This document shows, piece by piece, positions 20,321 to 31,196 of a stretch of 64,000 nucleotides of DNA. Under the pieces are notes generated by a model. It was not told the DNA's origin, searched no databases, and saw only the letters and a list, made by a program, of their open reading frames with translations. This stretch comes from Ruficoccus sp. ZRK36 (lineage in GTDB: Bacteria; Verrucomicrobiota; Verrucomicrobiia; Opitutales; Cerasicoccaceae). A program made the translations under genes and the position numbers. How positions within the stretch are numbered: position 1 is the first letter of the stretch; each line of letters begins with the position of its first letter. The stretch lies in the NCBI RefSeq assembly GCF_019603315.1, contig NZ_CP080649.1, forward strand, positions 2,428,176-2,492,175, in the 5' to 3' direction.

Positions 20321-20944
20321 ATGGCAGAAACTCAACTACATCCGGAACTGGCAAGCGTGGAAACGATTTGCGGGAGGATTTTTGCGGATCAGAGTGCATG
20401 GCGTAAAGTCTTAATTGGCGGCTTGTTGTGCCTAAGTATTATCGGGCTGCCCTTTGCCTTTGGCTATTGCTGGCGCTATCTGGAGCAAATCCGTGCGCGG
20501 GGCGACTTTTCGCTGCCCTCCTGGAGCGAACCGGCGGAGCTGCTGCTGCCCGGCCTGAAGGCCCTGGCGGTCTTTATCGTCTGGTTCTGTCTGCCCTGGG
20601 GGATCGCCCTGGCGGTGCAGGCGTTTCTCGCATTTATTTTCGGCCCCCTGGGCTTTCTGGCCATGATCGCCTGCGCGGTGGTGCTGTGGGGCGTGTGCGG
20701 GCTGTTCGTATCGGCCTTGTGGGCCTTTCAGCGTAACGACAGCGACTGGCGCATCCTGATAGACCTTCCTCTGATCTGGAAGCCCTTCGCCCGCAACTGG
20801 CGGCGTCTGGTGGTCTCGGGGCTGGCCTTTCTCGGGCTGGTCGGGCTGTTTTTTCCGCTTCTACCCTTCGCGTTTTTTGGTGGATTTCTCCCGTTGCTTG
20901 GGTATACTTCACAGGTTTTTATCCTTACACAGGAAGCCAGTTAA
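20321..20944 (+). CDS. DUF4013-like multi-span membrane protein
   Basis: A 207-residue inner-membrane protein with four or five hydrophobic segments (about 32-52, 75-105, 108-128, 160-195). The segment GYCWRYLEQIRARGDFSLPSW matches the charged loop typical of DUF4013 proteins (basic stretch, then LP.W before a helix). First gene of a rightward unit: the next starts follow at 11, 11 and 22 bp. Molecular role unknown. Confidence 0.7.
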   Translation: MAETQLHPELASVETICGRIFADQSAWRKVLIGGLLCLSIIGLPFAFGYCWRYLEQIRARGDFSLPSWSEPAELLLPGLKALAVFIVWFCLPWGIALAVQAFLAFIFGPLGFLAMIACAVVLWGVCGLFVSALWAFQRNDSDWRILIDLPLIWKPFARNWRRLVVSGLAFLGLVGLFFPLLPFAFFGGFLPLLGYTSQVFILTQEAS

Positions 20945-20955
20945 CCAAGCGAAAC

Positions 20956-21219
20956 ATGCCGACTTACGATTACCATTGCAGCGCCTGCAACAAGGACTTT
21001 GAGCACTTTCAGTCGATCACGGCCGAGCCGTTGACGGAGTGCCCGCTTTGCCAGAAAAAGGGCAAGGTTCAGCGCCTGATCAGCGGTGGCGCAGGCATCA
21101 TCTTTAAAGGCAGCGGGTTTTACGAAACCGACTACAAAACCAAGAAGGGTGCCAAGCCCGCCGAAAGCAAGAGCGAGGGCGGCCACTGCTGTGGCTCCGG
21201 TTGCGGCTGCAAAAACTGA
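20956..21219 (+). CDS. FmdB-family zinc-ribbon protein
   Basis: An 87-residue cytoplasmic zinc ribbon. MPTYDYHCSACNKDFEHFQ and ECPLCQKKGKVQRLIS provide two CxxC knuckles, the classic FmdB/FmdC signature, followed by GSGFYETDY. It ends in a Cys/Gly-rich tail (HCCGSGCGCKN) that could be a second metal site and is common in this family. Genes flank it at 11-bp distances on both sides. The family was named as a regulator of formamidase/amidase genes, but the biochemical role is not established. Confidence 0.88.
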   Translation: MPTYDYHCSACNKDFEHFQSITAEPLTECPLCQKKGKVQRLISGGAGIIFKGSGFYETDYKTKKGAKPAESKSEGGHCCGSGCGCKN

Positions 21220-21230
21220 TCCCCCTCCCT

Positions 21231-21917
21231 ATGTCCAGAAAGAGCCAGCGCCAAAAAGACGTCGAAAACCGTTCAACCGGCGGCTTGCTCTTTTCGCTTT
21301 TTCTGGCGGCATGCTGCGCAGTGCTGGGCTTTATGCTGGGGGTGGCGCATCTGGCGCTGATACCGACACAGACGGTGCGTCGGCTTCCTGCGGCAGACGA
21401 GAGAAACCCGCGCATGGTCTACTATGTGCAGCCTCCCGGCGGCACCTCGGCGACCTACGGCGTCCGGGTAAACGAGTTGAGTTCCGGGCCTGCGGGTACG
21501 ATCCGCGTGTCGCTCGCCGATATGAATTCCTGGTCGGCGGCGACCTTTAGCTTCGTCCCTCCCAAGGAAGACGAGAGCAACATCGCCATTATCCCGTCCG
21601 CTCCGCGCTTCAACATCGTAGACGGCATGCTAAACGTGTCGACACTGCTGGAGGTCAAGGCATACGGCAAAAGCTACAAGCTCCTGCTTCAGACTCAGGG
21701 GACATTTATCCAGACCGGCACGGGCGTAGAGTTTGTCCCCACCGAGACCTGTCTGGGCTCAGCGCGTCTGCCCAGTCATGTCGTCGCGCCGATGGTAAAC
21801 GATTTTATCTTCCAGGTCTTCACTTCCTCGGAAGTCATGACCCCGCTGGTGCAAGGTTGGGAGCAACTCTCGGATGTGAGTATCGAGGGTGATACGCTTA
21901 AACTCGTTAAAAGCTGA
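21231..21917 (+). CDS. Single-span membrane-anchored protein, unknown function
   Basis: Basic N-terminus (MSRKSQRQKDVENR), one membrane helix (about residues 17-40), and an extracytoplasmic beta-rich region of about 185 residues with no Cys pairs or catalytic motif that I recognise. The C-terminal half alternates short hydrophobic strands (VSTLLEVKAYGKSYKLLL, FIQTGTGVEFVPTE). Start ATG 21231 is 11 bp after the FmdB gene stop; an in-frame TTG at 21201 would overlap it. Likely a lineage-specific envelope protein cotranscribed with its neighbours. Confidence 0.65.
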   Translation: MSRKSQRQKDVENRSTGGLLFSLFLAACCAVLGFMLGVAHLALIPTQTVRRLPAADERNPRMVYYVQPPGGTSATYGVRVNELSSGPAGTIRVSLADMNSWSAATFSFVPPKEDESNIAIIPSAPRFNIVDGMLNVSTLLEVKAYGKSYKLLLQTQGTFIQTGTGVEFVPTETCLGSARLPSHVVAPMVNDFIFQVFTSSEVMTPLVQGWEQLSDVSIEGDTLKLVKS

Positions 21918-21939
21918 GCCTCGGCGCTCGTGAGTTGCC

Positions 21940-23274
21940 GTGTCAGCGTTGAAAACAGTCGTTCGGGTCGGGCTTTTGCTGGCGTTCATGCCAGGGGCTG
22001 CACTTTGGGGTGCAGATGATGCCGGCGTTGAAGCGGCCCAAACACCCGCCGCTGCCCGTCCTGTGCGCAGTACACCGATGCAGGTGGGACCGGTGCTCGA
22101 TGTTAGCAAGGCCCGGGAAAAGGCTTCGCCTGAGGGCGACTCCGCCGATGGGATGGTGATGCCGCAGGTGCAGGTGCGCTTGACGCAGAACAACTATTTC
22201 CAGGTCGCTGGAGAGGACTATGTCTCCGTGCAGTTTGTGACCCATATGGCCGAGCAGGCTGGAGAGCTGGGCTACTCGCTGGTGCCTTTATCTAATGCCT
22301 TGCCGCTTCCGATTCTGGTCGAGCTTGTTCCGCCGGACAAAGCTGGATTCGAGGCCGACTTTATGATTCGCCCGCAGCCCAACGGCGATGTGCATGTAAG
22401 CATCCGGTGGGACGAGGACACGCGTTTCTCGCAGGTTTGCCAGGCGCTGATGAGCGCTTATCTCGTGCGCTGCGCAGTCTGGCGCTTTGGTCTGGATGCT
22501 GCCGCTGAGGTGCCCGACTGGCTGGAGCTGGGAGCGGGCCTCTCGCTTGAGGTTCAACTGCGGCCGGCTCTGATCGACGACATTGTCCTGCTTTCACGCG
22601 AAGATGAGCCCTGGCCACTGGAGCAGATATTTGCTCTGCAAGGGATTGAGGCGATGAACTCTCCTGAGGCCCAGCGGCAGTGCCTGTGGCTGATTCGTTT
22701 CCTGCAAAATCAGTCGCCCGACAGTGAACACTTTAACCGCTTGATGGCGGGGTTCCTGAAAAACCTGCCTCCGTTCCATCTGCTCGTCTCGGCTTTTCCG
22801 GAGCAGTTAACGGATGAACAAAAGACGGCACTATGGTGGGCAGTCGGCTACGAGATGGCCGTACGCGCCCGGCAGACACCCTTTTATTCGCTGAACGATT
22901 CGCTGCGGCTCCTGCGTGAAAGCGCCTCGATCACCGCGGAAATCGACGGTGGTGATGTGCGTGTGCGGGCCGATAATCTCTACCCGTATCGCGGTAATAC
23001 TCTGATGGCCAAAGCCGCTCTCCAGCGGGTGCGCGAGATCAAGCTCCAGCTCCAGAAGGTCAACCCCGTTTACTATAACTCGCTGCTGACGCTCGGGATG
23101 GTCTACAGCTCCTGGATTGAGCTACCCGCACCGGGTGACGGCGATCCGATCGGGATGCCTGAGGACCCGACGGAGAAAGAGCAGGCATTTTTCGATGCCC
23201 TCGATGCCTTCGTGGGCGATGTGCAGGCGGCTCAGGTTCTTGACGCGGACATCCAGCAACTGCTCAACTGGTAA
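21940..23274 (+). CDS. Secreted protein of unknown function, possible degenerate peptidase-MA-like fold
   Basis: A 444-residue protein with a signal peptide (about 1-25, cleavage near LWGADD), starting at GTG 21940. A central segment (VSIRWDEDTRFSQVCQALMSAYLVRCAVWRFG ... VPDWLELGAGLSLE) resembles the order of gluzincin 'MA' peptidases, where a helix with HExxH is followed by a P.WL.EG helix, but no HExxH is present, so catalysis is unlikely. Last gene of the unit beginning at 20321 (22 bp gap). The family resemblance is weak inference. Confidence 0.6.
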   Translation: MSALKTVVRVGLLLAFMPGAALWGADDAGVEAAQTPAAARPVRSTPMQVGPVLDVSKAREKASPEGDSADGMVMPQVQVRLTQNNYFQVAGEDYVSVQFVTHMAEQAGELGYSLVPLSNALPLPILVELVPPDKAGFEADFMIRPQPNGDVHVSIRWDEDTRFSQVCQALMSAYLVRCAVWRFGLDAAAEVPDWLELGAGLSLEVQLRPALIDDIVLLSREDEPWPLEQIFALQGIEAMNSPEAQRQCLWLIRFLQNQSPDSEHFNRLMAGFLKNLPPFHLLVSAFPEQLTDEQKTALWWAVGYEMAVRARQTPFYSLNDSLRLLRESASITAEIDGGDVRVRADNLYPYRGNTLMAKAALQRVREIKLQLQKVNPVYYNSLLTLGMVYSSWIELPAPGDGDPIGMPEDPTEKEQAFFDALDAFVGDVQAAQVLDADIQQLLNW

Positions 23275-23315
23275 TCCCGTTAATTGAAACCGTCGCGAGC
23301 GGTCAGTTTTATCTT

Positions 23316-23816
23316 TTAGCCCAGTACGTCCCAGGGGCTCGGGTCGGGGGAGTTCGCCCGGTCTTTACGGCGCTGCTTGCGCAGGGTGTCCGCCTGCTGG
23401 CGTGCACAGCGGTCGACCCAGTCCATCAAATCCTGAGGAGTCAGCACGACCGCGCCAGAGGCCCGGATGGACTCAGCCACGAGGTTGTCCCGTGTAGCCA
23501 CCGAGCAGCGGGTCGAGTCCTTGGCGTGGGCGACGAGCTGCTCGATCACGCCATCGGCGGAGAGGCCGGTGGGGGAGAAAACAACCGCGAAGGTCTTTTC
23601 CTCTGTGGGGTACTCGACCTGTGGCTTGGCCCCGCGCCCGTCAAAAACAACCGTGGTGCGCACGCCGCCCATGTCGTGGATGATGCGCACCATATTGAGA
23701 AAAATCTCCCGCGTGCCGTCGATGTCACTCTTGAGCAGGCGGCGCGTCTCCGGCCAGGCATGCATCAGATTATAACCGTCGATGAGCAGATGCTCCTGGC
23801 TGAATGGCTCGGGCAT
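23316..23816 (-). CDS. YacP/Rae1-like NYN-domain ribonuclease
   Basis: A 166-residue cytoplasmic NYN (PIN-like) nuclease. LLIDGYNLMHAWP near the N-terminus, VVFDGRGAKP in the middle and VATRDNLVAESIRASGAVVLTPQDLMDWV near the end give the acidic metal-binding set typical of YacP/Rae1. Family members cleave RNA, in Bacillus on ribosome-bound mRNA. A basic C-terminal tail (RKQRRKDR) may bind RNA. It is 12 bp downstream of the copper ATPase gene and probably cotranscribed, although no functional link is obvious. Confidence 0.8.
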   Translation of the reverse strand: MPEPFSQEHLLIDGYNLMHAWPETRRLLKSDIDGTREIFLNMVRIIHDMGGVRTTVVFDGRGAKPQVEYPTEEKTFAVVFSPTGLSADGVIEQLVAHAKDSTRCSVATRDNLVAESIRASGAVVLTPQDLMDWVDRCARQQADTLRKQRRKDRANSPDPSPWDVLG

Positions 23817-23828
23817 GGCGCAGGGGTC

Positions 23829-26111
<2,283 letters not shown>

Positions 26112-26180
26112 GACGAATAAATCACTATAACCACAAGCCCACGGCGTGCAAATCCGAACTGACGGCGGACACCATGCTCA

Positions 26181-26210
26181 TTTTCAGGATGTATCTGCTG
26201 CCGGTAAGAT
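26181..26210 (+). promoter_or_regulatory. Possible promoter of tRNA-Ser
   Basis: TTTTCA (26181-26186), an 18-base spacer and TAAGAT (26205-26210) lie 66 bp before the mature tRNA. Weak match, judged by eye. Confidence 0.25.
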
Positions 26211-26275
26211 AAAAAGGGGTGAAAAAAGCCCTTTCCCTCTCCGGAAAAATCCGCTAACTTGCGCGCCTTTAACCG

Positions 26276-26363
26276 GGAGAGGTGGCAGAGTGGCCGATTG
26301 CGGCGGTCTTGAAAACCGCTGTCCCGCAAGGGACCGGGGGTTCGAATCCCTCCCTCTCCGCCA
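26276..26363 (+). tRNA. tRNA-Ser (anticodon TGA)
   Basis: Acceptor stem GGAGAGG (26276-26282) pairs with CCTCTCC (26353-26359); discriminator G26360; CCA encoded (26361-26363). Anticodon stem GCGGT/ACCGC encloses the loop CTTGAAA with anticodon TGA at 26310-26312; a long variable arm and GGTTCGAATCC T-loop follow. It reads UCA and, by wobble, other UCN serine codons. Its 3' end is the attachment site of the mobile element, and the gene stays intact because the 11-bp shared core restores the acceptor end. Confidence 0.97.
26353..26363 (+). repeat. Left attachment core (tRNA side)
   Basis: CCTCTCCGCCA, the 3' acceptor strand, discriminator and CCA of tRNA-Ser, is repeated exactly in direct orientation at 63955-63965. 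Flanks differ on both sides. In both places the recombinase reading frame crosses it as GGC-GGA-GAG on the minus strand. Confidence 0.8.
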
Positions 26364-28114
26364 CTTGTGTTCAAATACGAACTATTACCGGGTTTTTTGT
26401 AAACATCTCGGAACAAGGACTTTATGAAAAAGTCGATTTTGATTTGGTACCGGAAAGTTCGTAATTGCACGTCCAGGACGGCAGGATCTTTCGAAATTTC
26501 GTCATTTTCGGGGTCCACAGGTGTTACACAAATACGCTCGATGAGGAGGTCCAGAAGGCGTTTTTGGTCCTCGAAACAGAGGTGGTCAAAGAGCGCCCGA
26601 AAGTTCGATAAGGCCTCGGCCACCATGATTTCGTTCATGAGGTGCCCTTCACGGCTTTTTATCTGAACCTCGATCTGCGACTGCTCCTTTTTGAGTGCCT
26701 CCTGCTGCTCGGCCAGTATCTCGGCCTCGGCCAGCAGGACCTTGCTGATGGCGCTTCCACTTTTATGGATCAAGTCGGTGAAGGACTTTAGTTTGCCTGC
26801 GATTTCCTTTTGCTGCTTCCGAAGCTCTTTCAGGCGGATTTTTAGTGGTCGGACCGAACGTCTGGTTTCTTTTTCGCTTTTGGTCAGCGTTGCCTTGATG
26901 ACCTTGGGGTGCTTGCTGAACTCCCCGATAATCTCGATTATGAACGCATCAATGTCTTTTCCGGGAAGGTTTCTGAGCTTACAATCAGAGTCCTTGCCGT
27001 AGTTGATCACGTTCTGGCAGGTATAATAATTGCGGGGATTGCCGTCTTTGTCGGGCTTTCCCCCGGCTTTGGGCGACATGGCCTGCCCACAGCACCCGCA
27101 GAAGAGTTTGCCCTTCAGGAGCATCTCATGCTTGTTGGAACGCGGGGCGTGCTGCACGGGCTGGCGCTTGTTTAAAACATCGTTCGCTTTTTTCCATAGC
27201 TGCTCGGTGACGATGGGCTCCCACAATGCCGGATATTCATGGTTGTCGGGTCCCAGGCGCACGGCTTTGTAAACCGGGTGCGTGACCATGCGCTTGATTT
27301 TGTCGGCGCTCCACTTGATTCCACCAACTTGGGAGCCATCCTTGCGTTGGCGTACTCGCGTCCGGTACCCCTTGGCATTCACCGCTTTAGCGACAGCTGC
27401 GGGGCTTTTCAGATCAACCATTGAGTTGAAAATTTCCCTGACTATAGCTGCCTCTTGTTTGTTGATGCTCAGTGAACGTTGGGGCGTGCTGTCGTAGCCA
27501 TAGGAGGTCAAGCCCGGGTGCTTCATCCCCTGTCTGGCCTCACCGGCGAATTTTTCCCGCAGCCGCTCCGAGGTCATTTCGCGTTCGAACTGAGCGAAGG
27601 TCAGGATGATATTCAGGACCGCCTTGCCCAGTGGGTTGCTCGTGTCGATGCTCTCGGTGCATGAGCATAATTGGACCCGATGACGCTCCATGATGGCCCA
27701 CAACTCGTAAAAATCCCGGATCGAGCGGGTCAGCCGGTCAATACGCAGAATCACCAGCACATCCACCTCTCCGGATTCGATCAGGCTGATCAGCCGTGAA
27801 ATCCCCGGACGTTTCAGATTTGAGCCGCTGCGCCCGGGATCTGTAATTTCCTCCACCAGTTGCCAGTTCTCGTGGGCCTTGACCTGAATCTGGGAACGGT
27901 TGGTTTGCTGCTGGTTATCGATGCTGGTAAATTCACCACGGGTTTGCTCGTCCGTACTGACCCGGGAATAGGAAACGCAGCGGACGATGGCGGGGGGCTG
28001 AGTGGCGGACTTGGGTTGCTTGGGCATGGTTCGAGATTATTAAAGTGAAAAGGTGTTACAACTGCGAACTTTATGAAGGCCGGTGCGGCTGAGCTGCCCC
28101 CCATCCGCTTTCGC

Positions 28115-28128
28115 GGGGGGGGGGGGGG
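28115..28128. repeat. G14 homopolymer
   Basis: Fourteen consecutive G on the plus strand (C14 in the transcript sense), 88 bp upstream of the recombinase start and 16 bp after the radical SAM stop. Tracts of this length slip readily in replication and sequencing; it may tune recombinase expression. Confidence 0.85.
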
Positions 28129-28144
28129 CAACGTCGCTTGGGGC

Positions 28145-29119
28145 TTATTCTAAAATGACCCCTTTGTTTTCATAGGGCCTCCACCACTGGTAGCTATTGC
28201 CCTGGCAGTGGTGAAGGAAGCGCAGCTTGTGGGGTGCGATCTTTTTTGCGAATGCCAGATAGGCTTGCCGGGCATGGCCTTCGCGGCGGTAGCCATCCAT
28301 CGCGTCCGGGAGTTGATAGGCCAAGGTGGTGTAGCCTGCTTGCAGCAAGGCCTTGGCGGTCGTGCGGACGGAACTTTGGTGCCGGCTGATGAATTCGGTC
28401 CAGACGTGCTCACAACGCATGGGGCGGATGGCCTGGAAGATGTCGCGGGCAAATTTCCGATACTCCTTCTGTGGCAAGATCGGCCCGACCACGACGCAGG
28501 TGCGGTAGCCCTCGTTTTGGAGTTGATGAAGCGAGGCAATGCGTTGGGCGGGAGTCGGTGTGCCCGCTTCGAGCGCGGCAGCGAGCGACTCATCGAGCGT
28601 GCTCAGTGAGACGCCGTAGATCATCCGCTCTTTATGCTCTTTTAATGCCTCGGCGATCATGGGAAGCAGATTTCCCCGGCTGAGCAAACGGATCTGCCAG
28701 TGAGTGGCTTTTAGAATACTGCGGCAGATTTCAATGGTCTCATGGGAGAGTTCTTCGTTGGCGCCGACATCGACTTGGGGCGAGCCCAGCACGACCCGCC
28801 GATCGTTCGGGTCGCTGTACTTGGCGGCATAGGTGCGCCCGTCGTAAAGCTGTCGATGCAGGATGTCGGCCGCGTGTCTGCGGCGGATAACGGAACCGCC
28901 CAGTGTAAACGGGCTGAGAGGAGAAAGCGGCGAGCACTTTTTTAACAGTTCGGGCGTGAGGCAGTATGCGCAGGAAAAGGCGCAGGTGCTGCCCGCACTG
29001 AAGGAAAAACCGTCGCACAATTGCTTCGCCTGGTAGTGCGGGTTTTTGCGCAGTATCTTGGGGGAGGATGTGTAGAGAACTGGCTTTCCGTTCATGGTTT
29101 TGGGTGTGATTGACATCAT
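28145..29119 (-). CDS. Radical SAM protein (SplB-like style)
   Basis: A 324-residue protein with the radical SAM cluster CxxxCxxC at Cys46, Cys50, Cys53 (TCAFSCAYC) and an extra Cys35. Strand-helix order and phrases such as LGSPQVDVG, IRLLSRGNLLPMI, YGVSLSTLDESLAAALEAGTPTPAQRI and VVVGPILPQ match the spore-photoproduct-lyase/Rv2578c-like subgroup, whose members are mostly uncharacterised. It should bind a 4Fe-4S cluster and S-adenosylmethionine. It ends the minus-strand array; a terminator hairpin and a 36-nt leader with CCTCAACC precede it. Two consecutive ATG codons open the gene. Substrate unknown. Confidence 0.85.
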   Translation of the reverse strand: MMSITPKTMNGKPVLYTSSPKILRKNPHYQAKQLCDGFSFSAGSTCAFSCAYCLTPELLKKCSPLSPLSPFTLGGSVIRRRHAADILHRQLYDGRTYAAKYSDPNDRRVVLGSPQVDVGANEELSHETIEICRSILKATHWQIRLLSRGNLLPMIAEALKEHKERMIYGVSLSTLDESLAAALEAGTPTPAQRIASLHQLQNEGYRTCVVVGPILPQKEYRKFARDIFQAIRPMRCEHVWTEFISRHQSSVRTTAKALLQAGYTTLAYQLPDAMDGYRREGHARQAYLAFAKKIAPHKLRFLHHCQGNSYQWWRPYENKGVILE

Positions 29120-29155
29120 TGAAGTGTGGGTTGGTGATTGATGGGTTGAGGTGAA

Positions 29156-29183
29156 TAAAAAAGGCCGACCTGGCGGGTCGGCC
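29156..29183 (-). terminator. Intrinsic terminator between array gene A1 and radical SAM gene
   Basis: On the minus strand GGCCGACC (arm 29176-29183) and GGTCGGCC (29163-29170) form an 8-bp stem with a 5-nt loop, followed by a run of seven T. It lies 10 bp after the A1 stop and 36 bp before the radical SAM start. Confidence 0.85.
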
Positions 29184-29193
29184 CTTGCGGAGT

Positions 29194-29691
29194 TCAGTCA
29201 TCGGAATCGGTCCGGCTGTTGAAGTAATGCATGGCTCGGTCTCGCCTGGCATGCATCCATGTATTGATCTCGTGGATACACATGTCGTTTGCCTCGAGGA
29301 GGACGCGCTCCATCTCGTAGAGTTGAAGCAGGCTAAGCATGTGCTGGGCTGGCAGGATGAACATAGGTTCGCAGCTCGGATGAATGCTGTGCTCAATCAG
29401 GATGGAAGTGGCCTCAATGGCCGAGACCGTGCCTTGGCGGTAGCAGTCCCGCAGGCAGTCCATTTCTGGCCGCTGGGATCCGGTAAACGGAGACGCCGAT
29501 GGCAGCAGCCCGCCGGGGATGTCTCCAAGTCGGTAGTGCTGATCCGGGCTGGATGTGTAGAGCTGGATCGCTTCCAGAAGCGTGAATTCGGCGCCGATAA
29601 GGTTGTTTTCGGCGATCAGTTTAAAGGCGTCCCAGAAGGCTTTTTCGGCCTTGGGCGATACGTAGTTAGGTTTTGGGGATGATGGTGTCAT
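29194..29691 (-). CDS. Array paralog A1, uncharacterised family
   Basis: A 165-residue soluble, mostly helical protein starting at ATG 29691 (MTPSSPKP); the frame is open 30 bp further. Shares with A2 and A3 the landmarks FWDAF near the start, L.D....G....I.A...IE.S in the middle, and LLQLYEMERVLLEA ... W...RRDRAMHYF at the end. No catalytic motif seen. Separated from A2 by a terminator hairpin and a 30-nt leader carrying CCTCAACC. I do not recognise the family. Confidence 0.7.
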   Translation of the reverse strand: MTPSSPKPNYVSPKAEKAFWDAFKLIAENNLIGAEFTLLEAIQLYTSSPDQHYRLGDIPGGLLPSASPFTGSQRPEMDCLRDCYRQGTVSAIEATSILIEHSIHPSCEPMFILPAQHMLSLLQLYEMERVLLEANDMCIHEINTWMHARRDRAMHYFNSRTDSDD

Positions 29692-29721
29692 GATGGTGCT
29701 TGAGTTGTGGGTTGAGGGCAT

Positions 29722-29753
29722 AAAAAAGCGCAGGCAGCCGGAGCCACCTGCGC
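29722..29753 (-). terminator. Intrinsic terminator between A2 and A1
   Basis: Arms GCGCAGG (29747-29753, minus sense) and CCTGCGC (29728-29734), 12-nt loop, then six T. It starts 16 bp after the A2 stop. Confidence 0.85.
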
Positions 29754-29769
29754 TGGTTTCGTTATAGGT

Positions 29770-30405
29770 TTAGTCTGTCGTCTGGTCGGTTTCTTCGGCT
29801 TCTTCGGCCTGATCTGTGGGCGTTGATTCTGATTCCAGCCCATCTGCATAGCTGTGACAGAAATCCAATACCTCATCATAGTACCGGGCGCGGGCGTTGC
29901 GGCGTGTGAGCCAGCGCATCAGGTTTTCGGTGTTGTGTATGGAGTATTCCAATACACCGGCTTCGATCTCGTATAACTCGATCAGGGCCTGCATGTCCTC
30001 TCGGCTTGCTTTTAGCAGCGGGTTGGGGACCAGCGGTGGTGACATTTCGATCTCAGCGTGGATTGCGTGAATCGCTGCGATGCGGCCCGCGTGAAAGAGG
30101 TCCTTCAAGGCGTCGGTCAGGCGTGCGGATGCCAGCATGTCAGCGAGGTCGAGTTCGTCAGCTCCGCAGTGGCGACCTTCGCTGTGAGCGCTGATGCGGC
30201 GGATGCGCGACGAGTCAATCGGGTAGCCCTCTTCGGTGATGTATAAGCCCGATAAAATGTCCTGGGCTTGGCGTACCTTGCCTTGCTGCACGCAGGCGTA
30301 CGCGGCCCAGAACTCCTGGCTTACCGGCGTGAGGGCCGGACCTTTTTCCATGTGCGAAATCAGGTGGTAGGGTGTGGTTATGAGGTTGGTTTTTATCTTA
30401 GTCAT
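29770..30405 (-). CDS. Array paralog A2, uncharacterised family
   Basis: A 211-residue protein. Start ATG 30405 (MTKIKTNL) is chosen because the frame upstream (to 30858) runs antiparallel-looking Ser/Pro/Arg-rich sequence inside the neighbouring B1 gene. Shared A-family features: EFWAAY, LKDLFHAGRIAAIHAIHAEIEMSP, ALIELYEIEAGVLEYS and W...RNARARYY. The C-terminus is acidic (EEAEETDQTTD). It begins 10 bp after B1, without a hairpin between, so B1-A2 are one transcription unit. Function unknown. Confidence 0.7.
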   Translation of the reverse strand: MTKIKTNLITTPYHLISHMEKGPALTPVSQEFWAAYACVQQGKVRQAQDILSGLYITEEGYPIDSSRIRRISAHSEGRHCGADELDLADMLASARLTDALKDLFHAGRIAAIHAIHAEIEMSPPLVPNPLLKASREDMQALIELYEIEAGVLEYSIHNTENLMRWLTRRNARARYYDEVLDFCHSYADGLESESTPTDQAEEAEETDQTTD

Positions 30406-30415
30406 TTGTTTGGGA

Positions 30416-31099
30416 TTAGTTGTTGGGTTTGAGGTTGATGGCCTGGCCGTGGACAAGTCCTCGGCAAGCCTCGGCGGAGGCGTGGATGTCACCTTCTCTC
30501 GGTGTGCGCGGTGCGAAGGCGTACCCGTGTGAAGTGACGTAAAAGACGAGGCGGATGTCCGCTCGCTGGATGACGATGCAGGCCTCTCCCATCGTCGTGG
30601 TGTCGGCCTTGACTCGCGTGATCCCTTTTTCTGGGAGATGCTGGAAGGCCAATCGGAAAGGCACGGCGTCGAAGACCAGGATGTACCCTTCGTGCTGCAC
30701 GTAAGGAATACCCTGATCGTTGAGGTGGAGCGTGGTCTTGGCGCTGGATGCCAGCTTGCGGTCCTGACCCGGGCACAGAATAAGAATGCCCGCGTCGATG
30801 TCGGGCGCGTCAGTGTCTGCGGTCTCCTCGGTGTTGCCTGTCTCGCCGAAAATTTCATCGAATGTATCGACGATGTTGGTGGTGTCGTTGGCCGACTGGG
30901 AGAGCGTCAGCAGTTGGCTCACGCGGTCGTCGTCGAGCGGAAGGATGTACTGCTCTTCGCCGGGGGTCGCGCAGCCGAAGTAATACCAGTCGCCGGGGCA
31001 ACGGTAGAGGGCCCAGGCGCTTTCGGGGCTGCCGAAGCGCTTGTCTTTGCCGATGTTCAGAATCGGAATGGTGGTTGTATTGGGAGGTGATTGTTTCAT
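30416..31099 (-). CDS. Array paralog B1, uncharacterised family
   Basis: A 227-residue soluble protein starting at ATG 31099 (MKQSPPNTT). Shares with B2: DKRFGSPESAWALY (B2 DTRVGRPEGGWGLY), YILP, AN.T..I, an acidic linker (ETADTDAPDID), ILILCPGQDR, GIPYV and ILVFDA. The GxPExxWxLY opening and beta-rich layout suggest a small two-domain binding protein, but no named family is evident. Its leader (31100-31135) has CCTCAACC and no Shine-Dalgarno sequence; a terminator precedes the leader. Confidence 0.7.
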   Translation of the reverse strand: MKQSPPNTTTIPILNIGKDKRFGSPESAWALYRCPGDWYYFGCATPGEEQYILPLDDDRVSQLLTLSQSANDTTNIVDTFDEIFGETGNTEETADTDAPDIDAGILILCPGQDRKLASSAKTTLHLNDQGIPYVQHEGYILVFDAVPFRLAFQHLPEKGITRVKADTTTMGEACIVIQRADIRLVFYVTSHGYAFAPRTPREGDIHASAEACRGLVHGQAINLKPNN

Positions 31100-31135
31100 G
31101 GTTTTATGGATGGTTGAGGGTTGGCTCTTGGGTGC

Positions 31136-31167
31136 AAAAAAGGAGCAACCGGTTGGGGTTGCTCCTT
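31136..31167 (-). terminator. Intrinsic terminator between B2 and B1
   Basis: Arms GGAGCAACC (31157-31165, minus sense) and GGTTGCTCC (31142-31150) form a 9-bp stem followed by six T. Confidence 0.85.
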
Positions 31168-31196
31168 GCGAAAAGAATGGTTTCTTTCGTGATGGA

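Noticed and set aside
30406-30858. N-terminal extension of A2 back to 30858
   Set aside because: The extension is Ser/Pro/Arg-rich and overlaps B1 in another frame; ATG 30405 fits the gene spacing and the A-family start.
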